Under the pieces are notes generated by a model, which was not told the origin of the DNA, ran no database searches, and saw nothing but the letters and a program-made list of their open reading frames with translations. A DNA stretch of 64,000 nucleotides, taken from Streptomyces sp. NRRL S-87 (GTDB taxonomy: Bacteria; Actinomycetota; Actinomycetes; Streptomycetales; Streptomycetaceae). The stretch spans positions 1 to 64,000 of the forward strand of contig NZ_JOGB01000019.1 in NCBI RefSeq assembly GCF_000719335.1. The letters are read 5' to 3'. The position numbers and the translations under genes are program-made. The first letter of the stretch is position 1; the number at the start of each line of letters is the position of its first letter. Shown in pieces: positions 1 to 8,871 of this stretch.

Positions 1-1
1 C

Positions 2-508
2 TTCGACATCGACGCCAACGGCATCATGCACGTGACCGCGAAGGACCTGGGCACGGGCAAGGAGCAGAAGATGACCGTCACCGGCGGCTCCTCGCTGCCG
101 AAGGACGAGGTCGACCGCATGCGCCAGGAGGCCGAGCAGTACGCGGAGGAGGACACCCGCCGCCGCGAGGCCGCCGAGACCCGCAACCAGGGCGAGCAGC
201 TCGTCTACCAGACGGAGAAGTTCCTCAAGGACAACGAGGACAAGGTCCCGGGCGAGGTCAAGACCGAGGTCGAGGCCGCCGTCGCCGAGCTGAAGGAGAA
301 GCTCAAGGGCGAGGACGCGGCCGAGATCCGCACCGCGACCGAGAAGGTCGCCGCGGTCAGCCAGAAGCTCGGCCAGGCCATGTACGCCGACGCGCAGGGC
401 GCGCAGGGCGCCGCCGCCGGTGACGCCCCCGGTGCCCAGGCCGCCGACGACGACGTCGTCGACGCCGAGATCATCGACGAGGACAAGCCGAAGGGCGGCC
501 AGGTCTGA
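2..508 (+). CDS. dnaK: Hsp70 chaperone DnaK, C-terminal part
   Basis: This is the last 168 residues of the ATP-dependent chaperone DnaK; the 5' part lies before the window. The visible part begins at FDIDANGI, the end of the substrate-binding beta-sandwich, and continues into the helical lid (many Glu, Lys and Arg residues). It ends in an Ala/Gly-rich linker and an acidic tail containing [12 protein letters not shown], as is usual for DnaK. The stop codon overlaps the grpE start (TGATG), so the two are translationally coupled. Together with grpE, dnaJ and hspR this is the classic actinobacterial dnaK operon, which HspR represses. The operon promoter and its HAIR operator are outside the window. 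Confidence 0.97.
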   Translation, partial: FDIDANGIMHVTAKDLGTGKEQKMTVTGGSSLPKDEVDRMRQEAEQYAEEDTRRREAAETRNQGEQLVYQTEKFLKDNEDKVPGEVKTEVEAAVAELKEKLKGEDAAEIRTATEKVAAVSQKLGQAMYADAQGAQGAAAGDAPGAQAADDDVVDAEIIDEDKPKGGQV

Positions 509-1128
509 TGTCGGAGGAGACCCCGGGCTTCGACGAGAAGCCCGACGTCCCCACCGACGGCACGACGCCCGACGAGCCGACGGCCGCCGACTCCAAGGAG
601 GCGGCGGCCCCGGCCGGGGACGCAACGGACGTGGCGCTCACGGCGCAGCTGGACCAGGTCCGGACCGCGCTCGGCGAGCGCACCGCGGACCTCCAGCGGC
701 TCCAGGCGGAGTACCAGAACTACCGCCGCCGCGTGGAGCGCGACCGGGTCACGGTCAAGGAGATCGCCGTGGCGAACCTCCTGACCGAGCTGCTGCCGAC
801 GCTCGACGACATCGGTCGGGCGCGGGAGCACGGCGAGCTCGTCGGCGGCTTCAAGTCCGTCGCCGAGGCGCTGGAGACCGTCGTCGCCAAGATGGGCCTG
901 CAGCAGTTCGGCAAGGAGGGCGAGCCCTTCGACCCGACGATCCACGAGGCCCTGATGCACTCGTACGCGCCGGACGTCACCGAGACGACCTGCGTGGCGA
1001 TCCTGCAGCCCGGCTACCGGATCGGCGAGCGCACCGTCCGGCCCGCGCGCGTCGCGGTCGCCGAGCCCCAGCCCGGGGCCCCGGCGAAGGCCGAGGAGTC
1101 GGACGACTCCGAGAAGGACACCAAGTAA
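508..1128 (+). CDS. grpE: Nucleotide exchange factor GrpE
   Basis: GrpE releases ADP from DnaK and so drives the chaperone cycle. The 206-residue protein has a long acidic, Pro/Ala-rich disordered N-terminus (about residues 1-45). A coiled-coil follows, with LQRLQAEYQNYRRRVERD near residues 55-75, and then the C-terminal beta-wing containing PGYRIGERTVRPARV. The ATG overlaps the dnaK stop by one base, which is strong evidence for this start. The gene is 34 bases from dnaJ, in the same operon. The order dnaK-grpE-dnaJ-hspR and the motifs make the call secure. Confidence 0.97.
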   Translation: MSEETPGFDEKPDVPTDGTTPDEPTAADSKEAAAPAGDATDVALTAQLDQVRTALGERTADLQRLQAEYQNYRRRVERDRVTVKEIAVANLLTELLPTLDDIGRAREHGELVGGFKSVAEALETVVAKMGLQQFGKEGEPFDPTIHEALMHSYAPDVTETTCVAILQPGYRIGERTVRPARVAVAEPQPGAPAKAEESDDSEKDTK

Positions 1129-1162
1129 CCAGTAGGACCCGTACGCGGGAGGAGGGACGTCG

Positions 1163-2347
1163 ATGAGCACGAAGGACTTCGTGGAGAAGGACTACTACAA
1201 GGTTCTCGGCGTCCCCAAGGACGCCACCGAGGCCGAGATCAAGAAGGCGTACCGGAAGCTCGCCCGCGAGTTCCACCCGGACGCCAACAAGGGCAACGCG
1301 GAGGCCGAGGAGCGCTTCAAGGAGATCTCCGAGGCCAACGACGTCCTCGCCGACGCCAAGAAGCGCAAGGAGTACGACGACGCCCGCGCCCTCTTCGGCA
1401 ACGGCGGCTTCCGCCCCGGACCCGGAGCCGGCGGCTCGTTCAACTTCGACCTGGGCGACCTCTTCGGGGGCGCCCAGGGCGGGGGCGGCGGCGCCGGTGC
1501 CGGCGGCTTCGGGGGCGGTCTCGGCGACGTCTTCGGCGGCCTCTTCGGCGGCCGGGGCGGGACCGCGGGCGCACGCCAGCAGCCCCGGCGCGGCCAGGAC
1601 GTCGAGTCCGAGGTCACGCTGAGCTTCGCCGAGGCGGTGGAGGGCGCCACCGTCCCGCTGCGGATGACCTCGCAGGCCCCCTGCAAGGCCTGTTCCGGCA
1701 CCGGCGACAAGAACGGCACGCCCCGCGTGTGCCCGACCTGCGTCGGCACCGGCCAGGTGGCCCGCGGTTCGGGCGGGGGCTTCTCGCTGACCGACCCCTG
1801 CCCCGACTGCAAGGGCCGCGGTCTCATCGCGGAGAACCCCTGCGAGGTCTGCAAGGGCAGCGGCCGGGCCCGCTCCTCGCGCACCATGCAGGTCCGCATC
1901 CCGGCGGGCGTCTCCGACGGGCAGCGGATCCGGCTGCGCGGCAAGGGCGGCCCGGGCGAGCGCGGCGGCCCGGCGGGCGACCTGTTCGTCGTGGTCCACG
2001 TGGGCAGTCACCCGGTGTTCGGCCGCAAGGGCGACAACCTGACCGTCACGGTGCCCGTCACCCTCCCGGAGGCGGTGCTGGGCGGCGAGGTCAAGGTGCC
2101 GACCCTCGGCGGCCCGCCGGTCACGCTGAAGCTTCCGCCCGGCACCCCCAACGGGCGTACGATGCGCGCCCGCGGCAAGGGCGCGGTCCGCAAGGACGGC
2201 ACCCGGGGCGACCTGCTGGTGACGGTCGAGATCTCCGTGCCGCAGCACCTGACGGACGACGCCCGGGACGCCCTGGTGGCCTTCCGGGACGCCACGGCGG
2301 ACGAGGACCCCAGGGAAGAGCTGTTCCAGGCAGCGAAGGGAGCGTGA
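1163..2347 (+). CDS. dnaJ: Co-chaperone DnaJ (Hsp40)
   Basis: DnaJ stimulates the DnaK ATPase and delivers unfolded substrates. In 394 residues the order is: J domain with HPD at residues 38-40; a long Gly/Phe-rich linker (about 75-140); a zinc domain with four CxxCxGxG repeats ([32 protein letters not shown]); and C-terminal substrate-binding domains. The start follows GGAGGGACGTCG, a strong ribosome binding site. This is the operon-linked full-length type I DnaJ (DnaJ1-like). hspR begins three bases after its stop, so the pair is probably coupled. Confidence 0.96.
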   Translation: MSTKDFVEKDYYKVLGVPKDATEAEIKKAYRKLAREFHPDANKGNAEAEERFKEISEANDVLADAKKRKEYDDARALFGNGGFRPGPGAGGSFNFDLGDLFGGAQGGGGGAGAGGFGGGLGDVFGGLFGGRGGTAGARQQPRRGQDVESEVTLSFAEAVEGATVPLRMTSQAPCKACSGTGDKNGTPRVCPTCVGTGQVARGSGGGFSLTDPCPDCKGRGLIAENPCEVCKGSGRARSSRTMQVRIPAGVSDGQRIRLRGKGGPGERGGPAGDLFVVVHVGSHPVFGRKGDNLTVTVPVTLPEAVLGGEVKVPTLGGPPVTLKLPPGTPNGRTMRARGKGAVRKDGTRGDLLVTVEISVPQHLTDDARDALVAFRDATADEDPREELFQAAKGA

Positions 2348-2350
2348 CCC

Positions 2351-2821
2351 ATGAGTGCCGACGGCCGACGACGGCAGTCCCGCTTCGGCGCGGGCGCGTA
2401 CGAACTGACCGACGAGACCCCCGTCTACGTCATTTCGGTGGCCGCCCAGCTCTCCGGCCTGCATCCCCAGACCCTGCGCCAGTACGACCGCCTCGGCCTG
2501 GTCTCCCCGGACCGCACGGCCGGGCGCGGCCGGCGCTACTCGGCCCGCGACATCGAGCTGCTGCGCACCGTGCAGCAGTTGTCGCAGGACGAGGGCATCA
2601 ACCTGGCCGGTATCAAGCGCATCATCGAGCTGGAGAACCAGGTCGCGGCGCTCCAGCAGCGGGTCGCCGAGATGGCGGCGGCGCTGGAGGGCGCGGCGGT
2701 GGCGATGCAGCAGCGCGAGGCGCAGGTGCACGCGTCGTACCGGCGCGACCTGGTGCCGTACCAGGACGTGCAGCAGACCAGCGCGCTGGTGGTCTGGCGG
2801 CCCAAGCGGCCGACCGACTGA
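2351..2821 (+). CDS. hspR: Heat-shock repressor HspR (MerR family)
   Basis: HspR is a MerR-family repressor that binds HAIR operators (CTTGAGT-N7-ACTCAAG) before dnaK, clpB and lon, with DnaK acting as co-repressor. The 156-residue protein has the MerR winged HTH near residues 22-75, with VAAQLSGLHPQTLRQYDRLG and a GRRYS wing. A coiled coil (VAALQQRVAEM region) and a short C-terminal tail follow. It is the last gene of the dnaK operon, so it feeds back on its own transcription. A matching HAIR site lies before clpB at 5250-5270 in this same window, which directly supports the assignment. Confidence 0.96.
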   Translation: MSADGRRRQSRFGAGAYELTDETPVYVISVAAQLSGLHPQTLRQYDRLGLVSPDRTAGRGRRYSARDIELLRTVQQLSQDEGINLAGIKRIIELENQVAALQQRVAEMAAALEGAAVAMQQREAQVHASYRRDLVPYQDVQQTSALVVWRPKRPTD

Positions 2822-2837
2822 GGTCCGCGCCCCCTCC

Positions 2838-2879
2838 AAGGCCCCCTTCAAGGCCCCTGCCCTCCCGGGTGGGGGCCTT
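2838..2879. terminator. Terminator between hspR and the convergent regulator gene
   Basis: Two tandem AAGGCCCC blocks (from 2838 and 2850) can each pair with GGGGCCTT at 2872-2879, giving alternative GC-rich hairpins. The element lies between convergent stops at 2821 and 2891, so it probably serves both transcripts. Confidence 0.7.
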
Positions 2880-2890
2880 CGGCGTGCCCG

Positions 2891-3916
2891 TCAGCCCTCC
2901 GTGCCCTCCGGGGCGTCGGAGGCGTCGAGCGGGGTGTCCAGGATCCCCGAGCGGGCGACGAGGTAGCCGAGCTGGGCCCGGCTGCCGCTGCCGAGGTGGC
3001 TGGCCAGCTTCGCGATGTGGGCCCGGCAGGTCCGTACGTTCATGCCCAGCCGGCGTGCGATCGCCTCGTCCACGTGGCCCTCGACGAGGAGTTGGGCGAT
3101 GGACCGCTGGACGCCCGAGATGCCGGACGGCGTGGGGTCGTACGGGATCTGCTCGGTCAGCGGGGTGGCCCGCCGCCACAACTGCTCGAAGACCTTGACG
3201 AGGTAGCGCACGAGCGCCGGGTGGCGCAGCTCCAGGGCCACTTTCTGGTCGTCGCGCGCGGGGATGAAGGCGACCGTCTCGTCGCAGATGATGAGGCGCT
3301 CCACGAGCTCCTCCAGCGTGCGGATCTGCACCTTCCCGGAGGCCATCCGCTCGACGTACGCCATCGTGCCCGGGCTGTGCCGGGCGGTGTGCTGGTAGAG
3401 CGTGCGCATGCTGACGCCGCGTCGGATGAGCGGCTGGTCGCGCTCGATGGCCTGGTTGAGGATGTGCTCGGCGCGGCCGCCGCCGGGCTGGATGGTCAGC
3501 ATCTCGGTCTGGCACTCGGCGGTGGCGACGTTGAGGGCCGCGTTGATGCGGTTGAATCCTTCCAGCACGGTGATCGCGTGGGTGGGCGCCGGAGTGAGCG
3601 CGCTGATGGCCATGAATGGCTCGAAAGCTTCGGCGAGCTCAATGGTTGCGCGGCGTCGTTGCAGGATCTCCCGCTCGATGGGTTGCAACCTTTGGGTCAG
3701 CGCGACCGTCGGAGGTACGGGGCGGAGCCAGTTGGCGTCGTCGGGATCGGGATGGAGCAGCGCGAATTCCAGCAGGCAGGGTGCGGATTCAACTTCTACG
3801 CGGGCGATACGACCGGAGCTGAGCGCGGTGGCGTAGAGCTCCGCGCCCGGAGCGCACAGATCCGTCACCGAGTGGGGATGTGTCTGCTTTGCGCTGGTTG
3901 TTGTCAAATCTCCCAC
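2891..3916 (-). CDS. LuxR-type HTH transcriptional regulator
   Basis: This is a 341-residue regulator. The C-terminal 65 residues form a LuxR/NarL-like HTH (QRSIAQLLVEGHVDEAIARR then NVRTCRAHIAKLASHLG). The central part has the TrmB/phospholipase-D-like layout, with EMLTIQPGGG and a RRGVSMRTLYQ strand near the middle. No phosphoacceptor domain is present. A protein of the same architecture is encoded at 56664-57662; both have the PGGG...RGV.MR core and xxDxxxAxIPxxxDD. The GTG start at 3916 has no strong ribosome binding site, so a later start is possible. It is transcribed away from the DSGWG peptide operon at 4037, and an inverted repeat at 3927-3951 between them could be its operator. The ligand is unknown. 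Confidence 0.85.
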   Translation of the reverse strand: MGDLTTTSAKQTHPHSVTDLCAPGAELYATALSSGRIARVEVESAPCLLEFALLHPDPDDANWLRPVPPTVALTQRLQPIEREILQRRRATIELAEAFEPFMAISALTPAPTHAITVLEGFNRINAALNVATAECQTEMLTIQPGGGRAEHILNQAIERDQPLIRRGVSMRTLYQHTARHSPGTMAYVERMASGKVQIRTLEELVERLIICDETVAFIPARDDQKVALELRHPALVRYLVKVFEQLWRRATPLTEQIPYDPTPSGISGVQRSIAQLLVEGHVDEAIARRLGMNVRTCRAHIAKLASHLGSGSRAQLGYLVARSGILDTPLDASDAPEGTEG

Positions 3917-3926
3917 CCCCAGGGTT

Positions 3927-3951
3927 ATGCATCTTCAGGAACATGATGCAT
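3927..3951. promoter_or_regulatory. Inverted repeat in divergent promoter region, candidate operator
   Basis: ATGCATC at 3927-3933 and GATGCAT at 3945-3951 form a perfect 7-bp inverted repeat with an 11-base spacer. It lies between the divergent starts at 3916 (regulator) and 4037 (peptide). Spacing near one helical turn fits a dimeric HTH protein. A possible promoter for the rightward gene (TTGTCA at 3901, TATGCA at 3926, spacing 19) would overlap it. That it is bound by the neighbouring regulator is inference. Confidence 0.45.
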
Positions 3952-4036
3952 CGCCACAGTGGCATCGACATGGCTCGATCGGTCATCGTCTGTCATGCGG
4001 GGGAGAGGAATCCATCCAGTGAGGACGAAGTCGACC

Positions 4037-4255
4037 ATGTACAAGAGATTGCTTCGCTCGGTGGTTGCCGTTGCTCTCTCCACAGTCGTGGCGTACGGGG
4101 TGGCGGGCGGCCTCGCGGGGACCGCCGGTATCCCTGACAGTGGCTGGGGCAGTGCGCCCACCGACAGTGGCTGGGGCAGTGCACCGCTGGATGACAGTGG
4201 TTGGGGTGACGGCGGCAGGACGACGGGCACTTCCGCGGGGGTGGTGGACGCGTGA
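4037..4255 (+). CDS. Small exported peptide with three DSGWG repeats
   Basis: This is a 72-residue peptide of unknown function. Residues 1-30 look like a signal peptide or membrane anchor: MYKRLLR, then a hydrophobic stretch rich in Val and Ala, then Gly/Ala. The mature part carries DSGWG at residues 34-38, 43-47 and 53-57, with SAP after the first two, and ends in a Thr/Gly-rich tail with no Cys. An upstream in-frame ATG at 3959 exists, but only the ATG at 4037 gives a clean signal sequence. The stop overlaps the GTG of the next gene (GTGA), so the two are coupled. Serine codons in the repeats are all AGT, rare at this GC content. It could be a RiPP-type precursor, a signalling peptide or a wall-associated peptide; none is shown. 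Confidence 0.7.
   Translation: MYKRLLRSVVAVALSTVVAYGVAGGLAGTAGIPDSGWGSAPTDSGWGSAPLDDSGWGDGGRTTGTSAGVVDA
4136..4207 (+). repeat. Three tandem DSGWG-coding repeats
   Basis: GACAGTGGCTGGGG-type units begin at 4136, 4163 and 4193 (periods 27 and 30 bases). The first two share 20 identical bases, while the third has a GGT glycine codon and continues into GAC. In-frame periods indicate selection at protein level or recent internal duplication. Confidence 0.85.
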
Positions 4256-4566
4256 CCCCCGACGACCGCTCCTTCCGCCGGGAGATGGCCTCCGCCTACC
4301 GGTCCGGATGGCAGTTCATCGACCTCGTCACGGCGATCCCGCACCCCGGTGACTCGTTGATGGTCACCCTTTTCGGCCAGCCCATCGTCGTCGTGCGCGA
4401 GGAGGACGAGGACGTCCGCGCGTACCGCTGCCTGCGTCGGCCGCGGGGAGCGCCGCAGCCGGTGCGCTGCGAAGTCCGGTACGGAATGGTCTTCGTCAAC
4501 CTCGATGCCCGTGACCACCAGTTGTTCGAGCCCGACATCACCACCGCCACCCCCCGCAGTGCCTGA
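4252..4566 (+). CDS. Rieske-like protein lacking iron-sulfur ligands
   Basis: This 104-residue protein resembles the N-terminal Rieske domain of ring-hydroxylating oxygenases. It has SGWQFIDLVTAIPHPGDS, then FGQPIVVVREEDEDVRAY, where full enzymes have a partner loop leading to CxH. Here the ligand region reads CLRRPRGAPQPVRCEVRYG, so both cluster His residues and the CPxHGW loop are missing. The chain resumes at GMVFVNLD, which in full oxygenases follows the cluster. The domain therefore looks internally shortened and cannot bind a [2Fe-2S] cluster in the normal way. Its GTG start overlaps the stop of the DSGWG peptide gene, so the two products are made together. A role in handling that peptide is inference; decay of a once larger oxygenase gene is the alternative. 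Confidence 0.65.
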   Translation: MTPDDRSFRREMASAYRSGWQFIDLVTAIPHPGDSLMVTLFGQPIVVVREEDEDVRAYRCLRRPRGAPQPVRCEVRYGMVFVNLDARDHQLFEPDITTATPRSA

Positions 4567-4610
4567 GGCGATTCCCCCGTCGTTGCAGATCGCCCCAGGT
4601 GCTTCCCCCA

Positions 4611-4654
4611 CACAACGGCGCCATCGTGGACCTGAACACGATGGCGCCGTTGTG
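4611..4654. terminator. Perfect 18-bp hairpin between convergent genes
   Basis: CACAACGGCGCCATCGTG at 4611-4628 and its exact reverse complement at 4637-4654 flank an 8-base loop. It lies between convergent stops at 4566 and 4719 and should end transcription from both sides. Confidence 0.85.
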
Positions 4655-4718
4655 CTGCCCGCGTCCATAGCGGGGATCAGCCAAAATCAGGCCGGATCCG
4701 GGTCCGGTTCCGGCTGCC

Positions 4719-5123
4719 TCAGGGCCGGCCCATGGCCCGGTCGAGGCGGATCTCGATGAGCACCCGGTCCGGGTTCGGCGACGGCGTGCGCCCGTACCGC
4801 ACCGCGTAGCGCGCGACCGCGTCCGCGACGGCCGCGTCGTCCGTACGGACCACCGCGCTGCCCTCCAGCGTCGCCCAGTTCTTCCCGGCGAGCTGGCACA
4901 CCGCCACCCGGGCGGTTCCCGGCTGCGCCGCCAGGATGTTGCGGACCTTCCGGCTGTTCTTGTTGGTGATCACCCGCGCCAGGCCGGCCTCGGGGTCGTA
5001 CGTCACGCCGACCGGGACCACGTGCGGCGTCCCGTCGGGACGCTGCGTCGTCAGCGTGCACAGGTGCCGCTCCTGCCAGAAGGCGAGGAACTCGGGCGTC
5101 GGGTTCAGTGGATCCAGGGACAT
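4719..5123 (-). CDS. PPOX-class F420-dependent oxidoreductase
   Basis: This 134-residue protein has the split-barrel fold of the pyridoxamine-phosphate-oxidase-like family. LCTLTTQRPDGTPHVVPVGV near residues 21-40 is the typical first strands, and ITNKNSRKVRNI near 52-63 is the cofactor phosphate-binding segment. Actinobacterial members of this size usually use F420 and reduce small molecules; the substrate cannot be read from sequence. It is transcribed alone, divergently from clpB, and the intervening 220 bases contain the HAIR operator, which sits closer to clpB. Confidence 0.85.
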   Translation of the reverse strand: MSLDPLNPTPEFLAFWQERHLCTLTTQRPDGTPHVVPVGVTYDPEAGLARVITNKNSRKVRNILAAQPGTARVAVCQLAGKNWATLEGSAVVRTDDAAVADAVARYAVRYGRTPSPNPDRVLIEIRLDRAMGRP

Positions 5124-5249
5124 GCCCCGCAGCCTAGCCAGGCGCGGCGGCGGGGCGTCCCGCGCACGGGGGGCGCCCGGGGGCGGCCGCGCCGCGCACG
5201 CACGCCCTCCCGCGGTCGGTTCGCGGCCGAGGACGTTGAGGCGACTGCC

Positions 5250-5270
5250 TTGAGTGGAATAGACTCAACT
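5250..5270 (+). promoter_or_regulatory. HAIR operator for HspR, upstream of clpB
   Basis: CTTGAGT at 5250-5256, a 7-base spacer, then ACTCAAC at 5264-5270. This matches the known HAIR consensus CTTGAGT-N7-ACTCAAG in 13 of 14 positions. It is 70 bases before the clpB GTG. HspR is encoded at 2351-2821, so repressor and target are about 2.4 kb apart. Confidence 0.95.
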
Positions 5271-5340
5271 TTGTGCACGTTGACTGAGTCAGGCTGACGA
5301 GCCGCCCGCCGAGCACCGCCCTGGAGAGGAGAAGCCGTAC

Positions 5341-7926
<2,586 letters not shown>

Positions 7927-7931
7927 GCTGC

Positions 7932-7966
7932 CACGGGGCCGGCCGGACCCGGCCGCCGGCCCCGTG
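7932..7966 (+). terminator. Terminator of clpB
   Basis: CACGGGGCCGGC at 7932-7943 pairs exactly with GCCGGCCCCGTG at 7955-7966 around an 11-base loop, 6 bases after the clpB stop. There is no T-run, as is common in this GC range. Confidence 0.85.
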
Positions 7967-8114
7967 TCACCGGCCCCGACGGGGGCAGGAGCGGGTCGCG
8001 TCCGCGCCCGCCCGCCGCGCCGTGTCCGCTGGGAGCGGATCGACCGTGGCGGGGGTTGCCATGCCCCTCCCGTGATGGGGGAGGATGGCGTTATCCGCAC
8101 GAAGGGAAAACACG

Positions 8115-8648
8115 GTGAGCATCGATCCGGCCTCGATTCCTAATTTCGGGGGCCAGCCCGACCCGCAGGCCACTGGACCGGCGGGTCCCGTCGTGCCCGA
8201 CCAGGACCTGGTCAAGCAGCTGCTGGAGCAGATGGAGCTCAAGTACGTCGTCGACGACGAGGGTGACCTCGCGGCGCCGTGGGAGGAGTTCCGCACCTAC
8301 TTCATGTTCCGCGGCGAGGACGAGCAGCAGGTCTTCTCGGTGCGGACGTTCTACGACCGTCCGCACGCCATCGAGGACAAGCCCCAGCTGCTCGAGTCCA
8401 TCGACGACTGGAACCGCCGCACGCTGTGGCCCAAGGTCTACACCCACACCCACGACGACGGCTCCGTCCGCCTGATCGGCGAAGCGCAGATGCTGATCGG
8501 CACCGGCGTCAGCCTGGAGCACTTCGTCTCCTCCACCGTCAGCTGGGTCCGCGCTTCGATCGAGTTCGACAAGTGGCTCGCGGAGCAGCTCGGCCTGGAG
8601 CAGGAGCTCGACTCGGACGACACCGAGGGCGAGGGCGACGAGGCCTGA
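8115..8648 (+). CDS. YbjN-domain protein
   Basis: This 177-residue acidic protein belongs to the YbjN family (fold related to type III secretion chaperones), which is widespread in actinobacteria and has no settled function. The core is LVKQLLEQMELKYVVDDEGD near residue 35, then FMFRGEDEQQVFSVRTFYD and NRRTLWPKVYTHTHDDG. The tail is Asp/Glu-rich. The GTG at 8115, preceded by GAAGGGAAAACACG, is chosen over an upstream in-frame ATG at 8085, because family members start near SIDPAS. It is transcribed alone between two terminators. Confidence 0.8.
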   Translation: MSIDPASIPNFGGQPDPQATGPAGPVVPDQDLVKQLLEQMELKYVVDDEGDLAAPWEEFRTYFMFRGEDEQQVFSVRTFYDRPHAIEDKPQLLESIDDWNRRTLWPKVYTHTHDDGSVRLIGEAQMLIGTGVSLEHFVSSTVSWVRASIEFDKWLAEQLGLEQELDSDDTEGEGDEA

Positions 8649-8715
8649 GGCCCGCACCCCCCTCTGCCGCAGCGGGACCGGCGCGATGAGCGCGAGGTAC
8701 GTCCCGTAGGCGCAC

Positions 8716-8769
8716 GACAGCCCGGCGAGGGCGGCGGTCACCGCGACCGCGGCCCTCGGCCGGGCTGTC
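8716..8769. terminator. Bidirectional terminator after the YbjN gene
   Basis: GACAGCCCGGCGAGGGC at 8716-8732 pairs with GCCCTCGGCCGGGCTGTC at 8752-8769, with one bulged G and a 19-base loop. It separates the stops at 8648 (plus) and 8872 (minus). Confidence 0.75.
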
Positions 8770-8871
8770 GCCGTCGTGGCGGTCGGCAGCAGCCAGCGGT
8801 GCCGGCCGCCGGTGCCCGCCGCCGGTGGCAGCCGGCGCCGGCGGCTCAGCGCGTCCCGCGTCCGGGCGGGC

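Noticed and set aside
4605..4660. The 18-bp palindrome as an attachment site or integration scar
   Set aside because: It lies exactly between convergent stops with an 8-base loop; a terminator explains it, and there is no integrase or tRNA here.
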